From assembly GCA_946811695.1 (NCBI GenBank), contig OX328131.1, positions 11,804,641 to 11,868,640 on the forward strand: DNA of 64,000 nucleotides, given 5' to 3'. The notes beneath the pieces are model-generated. The model worked only from the letters and a program-made list of their open reading frames with translations. It was not told the DNA's origin and did not search any database. A program made the translations under genes and the position numbers. The stretch comes from Gonocerus acuteangulatus. Its lineage: Eukaryota > Arthropoda > Insecta > Hemiptera > Coreidae. This document shows positions 31,120 through 40,272 of this stretch, piece by piece (the stretch's first letter is position 1; each line of letters opens with the position of its first letter).

Positions 31120-31625
31120 ATAAGAAGTATCGGAATTGTGCAAAGATGATGCAGTTCCTGCAAGTTAGTATTTCTCTACAGAATTCAACGTCAATTATAT
31201 AAAGGTAAAATTTCAATTAATTTTTCCATTATTGTATTTTTTAATAGAATTTATATTAAATGTTCTACTTCGATGAAGATATCACATTTAATTATAAACA
31301 GAGAATGGATTAAAAAGAAAGCGGAGAAAAATGAAAAATTCATTCTTAAACAAATAATTCTTAAACCGATTTCAATTCTGCCATTATAGTGATTATATCA
31401 TCAACGTCACCTAAGATGACGTAGTTCCTGCGACTTGGATTTTTTCTTTAGAAGTCAATGTCAATTATATAAATGTACAAATTCAATTAATTTTTCTATT
31501 CTTGTATTTTTTAATAGAATTTATGTTAAATGATTCTACTTCTATGTAGATATTAAATTTAATTAAAAACTAACATAGAATGAATTAAATTGAAGAGGAG
31601 AAAAATGAAAAATTCAGAAAGTTTT
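31120..31625. repeat. ~270-bp tandem duplication starting at family X right ends
   Basis: Two copies (about 31140-31345 and 31410-31615) share AATTTTT, TATTGTATTTTTTAATAGAA, TTTAATTA.AAAC and GAGGAGAAAAATGAAAAATTC. Each is preceded by a family X right end (AAGATGATGCAGTTCCTGCA at 31145; AAGATGACGTAGTTCCTGCG at 31412). The duplication therefore includes the element end and its flank. Confidence 0.65.
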
Positions 31626-31810
31626 TTTACTGAATTGATTAAAGCAGGAATGCTTGGAAATATTATTAATGTTTTCTTTTAATATCTGAAAACAACGTAG
31701 GTAATTGAAAACTACGTTTAGAATATTTCTCGTTTTATATTTTATGAAAAATTTCAGGATTTATATAACACTTGTTTTCACGTTCATATTATCAGTTCAT
31801 CCCTTAAGTA

Positions 31811-31960
31811 TTGTTGGTTTTTAATATTCTGTCTGTATATGTTACCTACTTTAAATTAATTAAATATTTTATAGTGTTTAGTTATTTTTTACTACATATT
31901 TCCAATTTTTTATTACATATTTCATTTTATACAATTAAATATATAGGTTACATATACCCA
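31811..31960 (+). other. AT-rich lead-in to the Jockey-type fragment
   Basis: A 68-codon frame here is compositionally simple and merges into the LINE sequence. The true 5' edge of the LINE fragment is unclear. AATATATAGGTTACATAT (31938) loosely resembles AATATATATAGGTATGTACA after its tail, a possible degraded duplication. Confidence 0.3.
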
Positions 31961-31964
31961 ATAG

Positions 31965-33110
31965 GTAGGTTCACGACACTAAATCTTATCGACCTATTTC
32001 TTTCTTACCCATTTTAGGAAAAATTCTTGAGAAACTCATACTCAAACGCCTCTATCCAATCCTTGAACCTGTAATTCCCGCATCCCAATTTGGTTTTCGT
32101 CAATTTCATTCTACTATTCATCAATGTCACAGAATTGTGGACTTAATTTCAACAGCTTTCGAAAACAAACAATATTGCTCAGGTGTCTTCCTCGGTGTAG
32201 ATCAGGCTTTTGACCGCGTGTGGCATGAGGGATTACTGTTTAAACTAAAAAAAAGTACTTCCATCCACATTCTACCTAATATTAAAATCCTACCTTTGTG
32301 ACAGATTTTTTTCAGGTCTCATATGGTACTTCATCCTCACCTATTTTCCCCCAACTCGCAGGTGTTCCACAAGGCGGAATTCTTAGTCCACTTCTTTTCC
32401 TGGTATACACAGCCGATATTCCAACATATCCTGACACATCTCTCCATATGTTTGCCGATGATACAGCCATATTTGCTTGCAGCCAAGATCCGAGCCTTGC
32501 ATCTAGGTCTCTTCAGGCTCACCTTAACATCATCAATCCTTGGCTCACCAAGTGGAGAATAAAAGTAAACCCGCAAAAATCCTGCCACCTAACATTTGCC
32601 CTCAGACGATCTATTTGTCCTCCGGTGTCCCTTAACGATTCATTTCTTCCTCAAAAATCCCAAATCCGTTACCTTGGACTTATACTCGACAAACGACTAA
32701 CTTGGAAGCCACACATTACTCAGAAGAGACAAGAACTCAACCGACGGTACAGACTTTTACTACACTTACTTGACCGACGAACACACCTTACACTTAAGAA
32801 CAAAAGACTCATTTACATGACAGTACTCAGACCACTATGTACTTATGGCATAGAACTTTGGGGATCCACAAAGCCATCAAACTCCTACAAAATTCAATCT
32901 TTGCAGTCTAAAATCCTCCGCAAAATAGCCGACGCTCCATTCTTTGTATCTAATTTGACTCTCCATAACGACCTATATACTCCATTTATCCAACCCTTAT
33001 CAAAAAAATTATATCAAAAATTTCATTCAAAATTACACGGCCATCCTAATTCTTTAATAAACTCTTTATCCTCACATCGAAAAAAAAAATAAAAAAAAAA
33101 AAAATAAATA
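31965..33110 (+). pseudogene. Jockey-type LINE reverse transcriptase fragment
   Basis: Conceptual translation with about two frame changes shows RPISFLPILGKILEKLIL, ASQFGFR, VDQAFDRVWHEGLLFKL (catalytic Asp), AGVPQGGILSPLLFLVYTAD, MFADDTAIFA (catalytic Asp pair) and YLGLILDKRLTWKPHI. An open frame at 32298-33092 covers the second half and ends at SSHRKKK just before an (A)n/(AAAT)n tail. This is the finger-palm-thumb order of the Jockey clade, which lacks RNase H after the thumb. Stops before 32298 (for example at about 32297) make it a pseudogene. No APE endonuclease or ORF1 is present, so the copy is 5'-truncated. Confidence 0.9.
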
Positions 33111-33162
33111 AATAAATAAAAAATATATATAGGTATGTACATATTTTCAATTTTATTTTACA

Positions 33163-34047
33163 CTAGCTGACCCGGCGAACTTCGTACCGCCTAACAGTCG
33201 ATTCTTTTTTTTTTTTTTTTTTTTTCTTTTAATACTTATTCTACTATCCGGGACACCGGGTCAGTTAGTAAAAGAAAAAAGAAACTTAATAAGTCACCAA
33301 TTACATTTTGTCAAAAAATAAAAATTATAAAACACTTAAAATTCTTCTTTTAATAGTCACTAAAAAATCACAATAAAAATTACAATATCATATTTCTTAT
33401 TATGATACCTACTTATTATATTTCTAATTATTTTTACTTATTCTAAATTAAGTTTCATTTTTATTGTAGTACTTAATGGTACACGATATTTTTGTTTCAT
33501 TACCTGACGCGTAAACAAACACAGCATATGGTTTTCCAACACGGAAACAGGCAACATAACAATGATCATGCGAGAAACATGGGTTTTCTAAATTAATACC
33601 ACGAACACATAATGACTCCCCCTGGGATTTGCTATTGTCGAACTGAGTTCATAGGTCCAATAGCAACACAGTTGTAGCACTGTAATCAATTGACAGCAAC
33701 TCGATTCAAACTTGCACCATTATTAGTTGAATGTCGCGCTTCACGGGTCTGTCAACCGAATTTTTTCACGTTCATTATATTATATATATATTATAATTGA
33801 GAACAAAATTATAATTGAGAACATATGTTTTTATTTAAAAATGAATTTGCGTTAAGGAAGTGAAAAAGACCCGAAAAGTGTTGTTTTGAGACTTTTTCAG
33901 GCAAATTTTTTTAATTTTTCTCTCCGTAAGAACCATCCTCGTCCTTCAAGGAATATTATAAAAAAAGAATTAGCGAAATCGGTTCAGTTGTTCTCAAGAT
34001 TTGCGCTTACCAACACATTTAGCGATTCATTTTTATATAATAGAAGA
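33163..34047 (-). mobile_element. Internally deleted Helitron with helicase remnant
   Basis: On the minus strand it starts TCTTCTATTATATAAAAATG (34047) after A. It ends with GGCGGTACGAAGTTCGCCGG followed by GTCAGCTAG (33163) before T, that is, a GGCG..CGCC hairpin and CTAG. TC start, hairpin, CTRR end and A/T target are canonical Helitron features. The interior keeps the C-terminus of the helicase (33448-33636). The right side inserts into a family X fragment (34048 onwards). A T-run (33207-33225) and a deletion account for the short length. Confidence 0.85.
33448..33636 (-). pseudogene. Helitron PIF1-like helicase, C-terminal piece
   Basis: The minus-strand frame reads NSKSQGESLCVRGINLENPC, FSHDHCYVACFRVGKPYAVF, VYAS and then a stop. 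The SQG.SL..VGINL, FSHGQ.YVA.SRV pattern is the C-terminal motif region of PIF1-family helicases encoded by Helitrons, where the arginine of the RVG motif contacts the nucleotide phosphate. No start codon is present and the Rep and N-terminal helicase domains are gone. Confidence 0.8.
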
Positions 34048-34130
34048 TGAACATCCGTTCCCGTTGTAATGACACTAGAGATATGAACGGAACCGCGCTA
34101 AGATGACGCAGTTCCTGCGAGTCAGACTTT
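34048..34130 (+). mobile_element. Family X right-end fragment
   Basis: GACACTAGAGATATGAACGG leads into AACCGCGCTAAGATGACGCA and GTTCCTGCGAGTCAGACTTT. The Helitron ending at 34047 inserted just upstream in this copy. Its left part was not identified. Confidence 0.7.
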
Positions 34131-34199
34131 TCGTGATGTTAGTTGGGGACTTGAATACACAAAATAAGTTTTGGGTTGTTACAATTGATGATACAGCCT

Positions 34200-34390
34200 G
34201 TCCGAGAGAGGGAGACGGAGAGTGAGAGGGGGGGGAGAGAGAGAAAGAGAGAGAGAGGAGAGGAGATGAGAAGGAGAGAGAGAGAGGGAGAGAGAGAGGA
34301 GAGAGAGATGAGAGAGAGGAGAGGAGTGAGAAGAGAGAGGAGAGAGAGAGAGGAGAGAGAGAGAGAAGAGAGAGAGAGAAGAGGAGAGAG

Positions 34391-34424
<34 letters not shown>

Positions 34425-34432
34425 TGGAAGCA
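34200..34432. repeat. (GA)n-rich microsatellite
   Basis: About 230 bp of purine repeat on the plus strand (GA and GGA units). Frames of Arg-Glu or Leu-Ser repeats on the two strands come from composition alone. Confidence 0.95.
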
Positions 34433-34789
34433 GAACAGATACAGAGAGAGACAGGACTAGGATTCTTCCAGTCCATATATTTCAAGAGTGATTTGAGTCA
34501 GAGCGGAAATAGAACAGAGCCAACCAGTTATTGCTCATGTTGAGGGATGGTTTGTTTGTATTAATCTTCTGCTTCTTTCTCACATATTACCATCTTTTCT
34601 ATTAAAATCGGAACGCGCTAAAAATTGAGAAATAATTGGGTGTAATTCTATTTATAAATATGTCTATCAATTTATTCGTACTTTTTGTATTTATTTACTC
34701 AGAGAGCTCCACATCAAGGACGATATGCTCTGACTAATAGCAGAAATATTAAATTTTATACTACAAATTATTTATTATGTCTTATCTGC

Positions 34790-35005
34790 AATTTTAGCGC
34801 GATTCCTCCCTCGCTCCTTAGGTAACAACCCCTCTTATAGGAATTGCAGGAACTACATCATCTTAGCGCGGTTCCGTTCTTATCCCTAATTGTTGAAATA
34901 GAAAAAGTTATAATTTTGGTTAGACCTTCATGAAAAAATTTATGACCTCAAATAGGTCACTGCTGTAAGCGTCATGAGGTCAGCCCTATAAGCAGGGTTC
35001 AACAA
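34790..35005 (-). mobile_element. Very short family X element(s)
   Basis: A left end on the plus strand (TTTTAGCGCGATTCCTCCCT, 34793) abuts a minus-strand right end (GCAGGAACTACATCATCTTA, GCGCGGTTCC at 34846-34883). About 90 bp further is a minus-strand left-end segment (GCGTCATGAGGTCAGCCCTA, 34963). The minus copy would be only about 150 bp, an extreme internal deletion. Confidence 0.5.
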
Positions 35006-35592
35006 CTTTCAAATAATATTAAAACGATCAAAACATTATCTACTACAGAAAAAAAACTATCTATAAGATTTTAGGCTCTAAAAAGCAATTATTCCATATG
35101 TTGATTAAAAAAAAATAAAATGAAAGAAAAAAATCTCCACAAAATTAACAAAAATCACTAATTACACGTTATTTTTCATTTTGATTGGTAAATATGGTCC
35201 TTTAATAACTAAGGAAATTATGTATGTAAATAAATTTGGGAAATCGGAATATAGTAATCTGTATTTCTGTGAATACACGCCGTAGTAGTTACTAACATTG
35301 TATGAAACTGTTCCATTAGAATTAGCAAGTAGCATACAACTGCTACTTGCTAATTTGTTGTATCTTTTATTTCTAACTGCTAATCATTATTAGCGATAGC
35401 AGTTTGAAAAGATAACAATTTATTTATTTATATATTAATGTTTTTGCAACATAGTCAACAAAACATATAGACTTCAATGAAAATAATCTACTAAAAATAT
35501 TTATGATTTCTGCTGTAATAATATGTTAGTAGTGATATTTGCTTAAAACTTAAAATATTCATGCCTTAAACAGGTTTTATTGTTAAATTTTT
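35006..35592. other. AT-rich spacer
   Basis: No frames or element ends were recognised, apart from the small hairpin at 35321-35354. Confidence 0.6.
35321..35354. repeat. Perfect 14-bp-stem hairpin
   Basis: ATTAGCAAGTAGCA and TGCTACTTGCTAAT are separated by six bases. No T-run follows and no gene is adjacent; its role is unknown. Confidence 0.7.
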
Positions 35593-36540
35593 CAGTTCAG
35601 ACGGTCAAGTGTCAAGTAGATGTAATTTTCACATTCAGTTCAGACAGTCAAGTGTCAAGTAGATGTAGTTTTTACAGTCAGTTCAGACAGTCAAGTGTCA
35701 AGTAGATGTAGTTTTTACAGCCTTTTCAGACAGTCAAGTGTCAAGTAGATGTAGTTTTTACAGTCAGTTCAGACAGTCAAGTGTCAAGTAGATGTAATTT
35801 TTACAGTCAGTTCAGACAGTCAAGTGTCAAGTAGATGTAATTTTCACATTCAGTTCAGACAGTCAAGTGTCAAGTAGATGTAGTTTTACAGTCAGTTCAG
35901 ACAGTCATGTTTCGACTAGATGTAGTTTTACTGTCAGTTCAGACAGTCAAGTGTCAAGTAGATGTAGTTTTTACAGTCAGTTCAGACATTCCAGTGGATG
36001 TAGTTTTTATTGTCAGTTCAGATAGTCATGTGTCGACTAGATGCAGTTTTTTACTGTCAGATCAGACAGTCAAATGTCAAGTAGATGTAATTTTTACAGT
36101 CAGTTCAGACAGTCAAGTGTCACGTAGATGTAGTTTTTACAGCCTTTTCAGACAGTCAAGTGTCAAGTAGATGTAGTTTTTTACAGTCAGTTCAGACAGT
36201 CAAGTGTCCAAGTAGATGTAATTTTTACAGTCAGTTCAGACAGTCAAGTGTCACGTAGATGTAATTTTACAGTCAGTTCAGATAGTCAAGTATCACGTAG
36301 ATGTAGTTTTTACAGCCTTTTCAGACAGTCAAGTGTCAAGTAGATGTAGTTTTACAGTCAGTTCAGACAGTCAAATTTTCAAGTAGATGTAGTTTTTACA
36401 GTCAGTTCAGACATTCAGTGGATGTAGTTTATATTGTCAGTTCAGATAGTCATGTCTCGACTAGATGTAGTTTTTTACTGTCAGTTCAGACAGTCAACTG
36501 TCAAGTAGATGTAGTTTTTAGAGTAAGTTCAGACAGTCGT
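35593..36540. repeat. ~43-bp minisatellite, about 22 copies
   Basis: Units contain TCAGTTCAGACAGTCAAGTG, TCAAGTAGATGTAGTTTTTA and CAG, with length variants of 32-44 bp. A multi-unit block ending in the shorter unit (ACATTC(C)AGTGGATG, then TCATGT(C/G)TCGACTAGATG) appears near 35985 and again near 36410, indicating block duplication. Confidence 0.93.
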
Positions 36541-37290
36541 ACGTCCAGTTGGAACAGTTAACAGAAAATAGCATTAACAAAAAACCAGCGTTACCAAGCA
36601 TCACTGTTTTACCAAATTCTACAGAACAATATATTTTTTCCCTCCTCGATTCATTAGAGTAAATTGATTCTAGCTGACCCCTTGCTGTGTTGGAAGCGAA
36701 TCCCTGAATCCCCCTCCCCTCCACTTGGTTCACCGCTCTCTGTTTCAGTGCCGATCTGATCGAGAGAGTTCGATTGTTGAGTACAGCCCCGAGGTCTGTG
36801 GTTCTCAGCAAAACGCTGTGAGGGGTTCTGTGGTTGATTTCAAACAGTTTGACCTCTTTCACCCTTCAAATACCGCAATCATCCGATCAACTCTATCCGA
36901 TATCATACTAGAAATGCGTGTGGAATTGTTCAACCGACAAGAAGGAGCTACGTTCAACGCACAAATAAATATCATTTTACCAGAGTATGGCAAACTTTGA
37001 TTAATTTTGTATCTGTTGACTAATCATTAAATGAATAATCGGGATTTGAGCAACGAACTACTTCTATAACAATAATTTTTGATTAATGATTAGTGATTAA
37101 AATAGTCTTTGACTAATGATCTATGATTAAACTTACGCAGACTTATGATTAAAGACTAATAATCTAGATTTATGATTGATGATTAAATTCACAATATTTC
37201 GAAATAATTATTATAAAAAAAGTTTTAACTGATATTTTCAGTGTTGAGCATAATATTAATCATGGTTACACCAATAATCACATTTTTATA
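36541..37290. other. Unassigned, partly GC-richer segment
   Basis: 36680-36960 is less AT-rich and open on both strands (36725-37000 plus; 36518-36862 minus), but neither frame matches a family I recognise. From 37010 to 37200 the sequence is a loose cluster of GATTAATGATTA-like motifs. Confidence 0.35.
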
Positions 37291-37299
37291 GCACGAGGC

Positions 37300-37581
37300 T
37301 CAAAAAATTCTTCGTTCACTGTTCTGAGCAATTCTATGTTCAAGAATTGCTTTATGAAGGAATTCTAATCCCCAATGTACATGTGTAAACAAGTAATCAC
37401 GTCCAAATTTAGATATCCATTTCTCAACTAGAAATGGACTAATTGAGTTGAAAGAAGTATTATCCGCCATTTCTACAGTTAGAAATTGAATGTACTGAAG
37501 TGTCTGAGTATTCAAGTCAATTTTCTTACTTACGTCTTGAGAGCTTGTTAATGTGATGTTTTCTTCTTTTTCTGATACCAT
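37300..37581 (-). CDS. Unrecognised 93-codon frame, possible LINE ORF1 piece
   Basis: The frame includes NSISPFLVEKWISKFG, which recalls the (F..)SPF.I.K.I....G segment at the start of the conserved domain in some LINE ORF1 proteins. The following GLEFLHKAILEHRIAQNSE does not continue that pattern. No start context or splice signal decides the gene model. It lies close to an I-type LINE fragment on the same strand, but that element ends about 370 bp away, so they are probably unrelated. Confidence 0.25.
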   Translation of the reverse strand: MVSEKEENITLTSSQDVSKKIDLNTQTLQYIQFLTVEMADNTSFNSISPFLVEKWISKFGRDYLFTHVHWGLEFLHKAILEHRIAQNSERRIF

Positions 37582-37686
37582 TGCGTTTTTAATTCTATCA
37601 CCATTTAATTCAATTGTCCCTTCATTGGCTGTAAAAGAAATGTTTTTGAAGAGTAAAAAGTTTTAGCCTTTACATAACAAGTTGCA

Positions 37687-38556
37687 AACATATGTTCTGT
37701 CTTTTATGATAAAAATTACTGCATTAAACTTTTCCTACTTTTAATGAAAATTATTAAATAATATACATTATTATTATTATTATTGATTATTTTATGGATC
37801 GCTTTGGTAGCGATGTGCATTTTCTTCAATACGTTTCGGTAGAGGGGAACATAAAATGGTCTGTTAGCTCATCTTTTCTTTAAATGAGTCTACATTTTTC
37901 GTATATTTGCTATGCTTTTGTGAGAAAATGTGGCTTGGAATCCGTTCAGGTCTTATATTTTATCGTAGGTGTTTATGTTCTTTAAATGTTTCAGTATTGT
38001 GTCAATATGGCGGCTGTCATCTCCAAGGAGTTCTGTCATGTCATATGGGACATCTAGTTCAAGTCTTAAGTAGCTCTCAGTGAGTATATGTTTGATTGTG
38101 AGGTATATGTTGCATGATCGACATCTTGGTTTGTCCGTATTAGTCATTAGGTATTCGTGAGTCAGGCGGCTGTGGCCAATGCGTAGTCTTGCTACTACTA
38201 CTTCCTCACGCCGTGATCTTCTATATGACGAAGGCCAATCTTTAACTGTAGACTTCACTGGCCTTAATTTGTTTTCTGTAGTGTTAGTCCAGTCTAGTTG
38301 CCAGTTATTTAAGATAGTTTGGTCAGTGTACCTTGATGCGTCTTTGTAGTACGACTCAAGTGGTTGGTAAGTTTCTCTTTCCGTTACAAGTTTAGCATGT
38401 CGGTCCGCATATGTACTTAGTCCTAAGCTCTCGTGTCCTGGTAGCCACCATAGTGTTACATGTTTACCGTAAGTTCGTAAGTTAATTTACATTAAAAGTA
38501 GGAAAAGTTTAATGAAGCCATTTTTTATCATAAAAGACAGAACATATGTTTGCAAA
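37687..38556. repeat. Inverted arms around an I-type LINE fragment
   Basis: Positions 37687-37755 (AACATATGTTCTGTCTTTTA, TGATAAAAATTACTGCATTA) recur complemented at 38484-38556. The LINE fragment fills the loop, so either the LINE inserted in a foldback or the arms were duplicated around it. Confidence 0.75.
37953..38465 (-). pseudogene. I-type LINE: RNase H end and C-terminal knuckle
   Basis: Read on the minus strand from about 38465: VTLWWLPGHESLGLSTYADR, HAKLV (the end of an RNase H domain, normally W.PGH.G..GNE.AD..AK), then RREEVVVARLRIGHSRLTHE, YLM, CRSCNIYLTIKHILTESYL, INTYDKI and stop. The last Cys of the knuckle is replaced (TES for TDC), and the GNE of RNase H has become LST. An RNase H domain plus an (ATT)n tail after the stop (37770-37788) fits the I group. 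It is 5'-truncated and non-functional. It is a relative of 29169-29828. Confidence 0.8.
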
Positions 38557-39290
38557 TAAATTTTATTTAAGTGATATATTCTACTGAACTTAAAGAATTT
38601 GAGTTTGTTGTTCCACGAACAACATTATTTTAAATGTATAAAAATAATGAATGGAGATTGAAAAATAATTAACTATTCCTTAAATTAAAAACAAAATCAG
38701 TCAATAAATAAATTTGTATTCAATTAAAATTTATTGAATAATGAGCCAACCCTATTATTCAATGAATAAAAAATAAACCAGTAGATGAATAATTTATTCA
38801 ATGAATAAATTCGTATTCAATAAAAATGTATTTGAATGATTATTGAATAAAAAAATATTGAATAATGTCCAAGTCTGGTGATAACCTAGTAGTTTCTGCC
38901 CTTAAACCTTCAACCTAACCCATATTTCAGCAAAAGGCTACATATACAGACTCAAAGTGTTCCCATTGTTTCATCCAGTTGCCTTGAGTAGAGATTCTAA
39001 TCGGCCGGCCTAAGTTCGAAGGACCGTGGCGTATATAATTCAAGCCTAGCAGAACTTGGTATTGGAAGTGGCTGAGTTCATTGGCCGGGTCTTGATACTT
39101 CTGATAGACGTCGGCCATCACGCTAGGACAATGCACGCAAACCTTGGCACTCATTCCTGTTCAATAGTCTCTCTTCGTTTTCAAACTATTTCTCACTCTG
39201 CCCGGCACTGCCTCTCGCCTTCCTAGATTCACTTCCGACAGTCTTCGATCCGCAACCTCAAGTATTGTGGAGAACATTGAGTAGTATAAA
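38557..39290. other. Unassigned sequence
   Basis: 38600-38870 is AT-rich with repeated ATTGAATAA / ATTCAATGAATAAA motifs and ends AATGTCCAAGTCTGGTG, similar in style to a hAT end on the minus strand; no partner end was proven. A 75-codon minus frame (38927-39154, VLLGLNYIRHGPSNLGRPIR) has no recognised family. Confidence 0.35.
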
Positions 39291-39299
39291 CAAAGATGG

Positions 39300-39795
39300 A
39301 ATAGTTGGGATTCGGCTAAAGGAACCTCAATATGATTTTTGTAAAAAATCTATATTTAGGACGTATCGGCTACTCTTTGGTAGCCTTCGTCAGCTAAAAT
39401 GACAAGAAAAAAACAGAAATTAATACAGAAAAAAAGTTTATAATTAAGATAAGTAACAGATCTATAAATACAATTCAACTTATTATAAAAGAACAATTTG
39501 GTGTTAAATTATTAGAACAACTAAGGTATTAATAAACGGGTAAAGTGAAGTTTAATAAATAAACGGGTAAAGTTTATAAATACCTTAGTTGTTCTAATAA
39601 TTTAACACCAAATTGTTCTTTTATAATAAGTTGAATTGTATTTATAGATCTGTTACTTATCTTAATTATAAACTTTTTTTCTGCATTAATTTCTATTTTT
39701 TCGTGTCATTTTAGCTGACGAAGGCTACCAAAGAGTAGCCGAAACGGCCTAAATATAGATTTTTTTTTTACAAAAATCGTATTGAGGTTTCTTTA
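39300..39795. repeat. 500-bp palindrome with two ribozyme-like motifs
   Basis: Arms of about 225 bp (39325-39530 and 39555-39790) are inverted copies around 39543. Both contain CTGACGAAGGCTACCAAAGA, then GTAGCC and GA(A/T)AC: plus strand at 39715-39745 and minus strand at 39393-39364. The left side ends in TAGTTGGGATTCGGCTA, the complement of the motif following the similar structure at 2.1 kb. It looks like two oppositely oriented copies of a Penelope-like or related retroelement terminus. Confidence 0.65.
39711..39755 (+). ncRNA. Hammerhead-type motif (CTGACGA..GAAA)
   Basis: CTGACGA (39715-39721), stem GGCTAC/GTAGCC (39723-39728 with 39735-39740, perfect, six-base loop), GAAA (39741-39744). 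It fits the CUGANGA and GAAA boxes and stem II of hammerheads. The minus-strand partner has GATA instead of GAAA and would be inactive. Stems I and III were not established. Confidence 0.4.
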
Positions 39796-40261
39796 TGTCA
39801 AAATGTCTTTCTATACAAGTCCTTGTAAAACAGTTAAACTAGATCGTTTAGAAAAAGTTCAATATCTCTTTCGTTCCTTCTTTTATGAATATCCTTACTC
39901 TGATCATAAAAGTAAAAGAATTATTAATTTTTTTACACAAGAAACCTCTTGCTCGGTATATGACCTGTAAATATACACAACCCTATTAAAATATATATTT
40001 TTCTTCAAAAAACTATTAAAAGGTCCTTTTTAAACACTTAATTAAGAACATCAGGAACGTTTATTGAAGATAAATACGTTAACCGTAATTGAAATTCTTG
40101 AATAAATACCCAGTGTTTATTCTTCCTTTTATTTATGCGCTAAATTCAATTTCATTTTCCCGTGAATAAAACCCGTTTTTATTAATTTAAATTTATTCAA
40201 AACACTTTGTTGCATTAACGAATTTCATTTATTCCACAATAAATAACACATTTTCTGGAGG
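39796..40261. other. AT-rich spacer
   Basis: No element ends were recognised. A 62-codon frame (39782-39970) has no family match. Confidence 0.5.
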
Positions 40262-40272
40262 AATAACTAAAG

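Noticed and set aside
34075..34485. Ser/Leu-rich frame and opposite Arg/Glu-rich frame
   Set aside because: Purely a translation of the (GA)n microsatellite.
36518..37000. Overlapping 91- and 114-codon frames on opposite strands
   Set aside because: No family match, start context or conservation evidence; recorded only as an unassigned segment.
36985..38882. hAT element with ends CAGAGTATGGCAAA and CAGACTTGGACATT
   Set aside because: The ends are only loosely similar and no 8-bp duplication matches, so the pairing is not supported.
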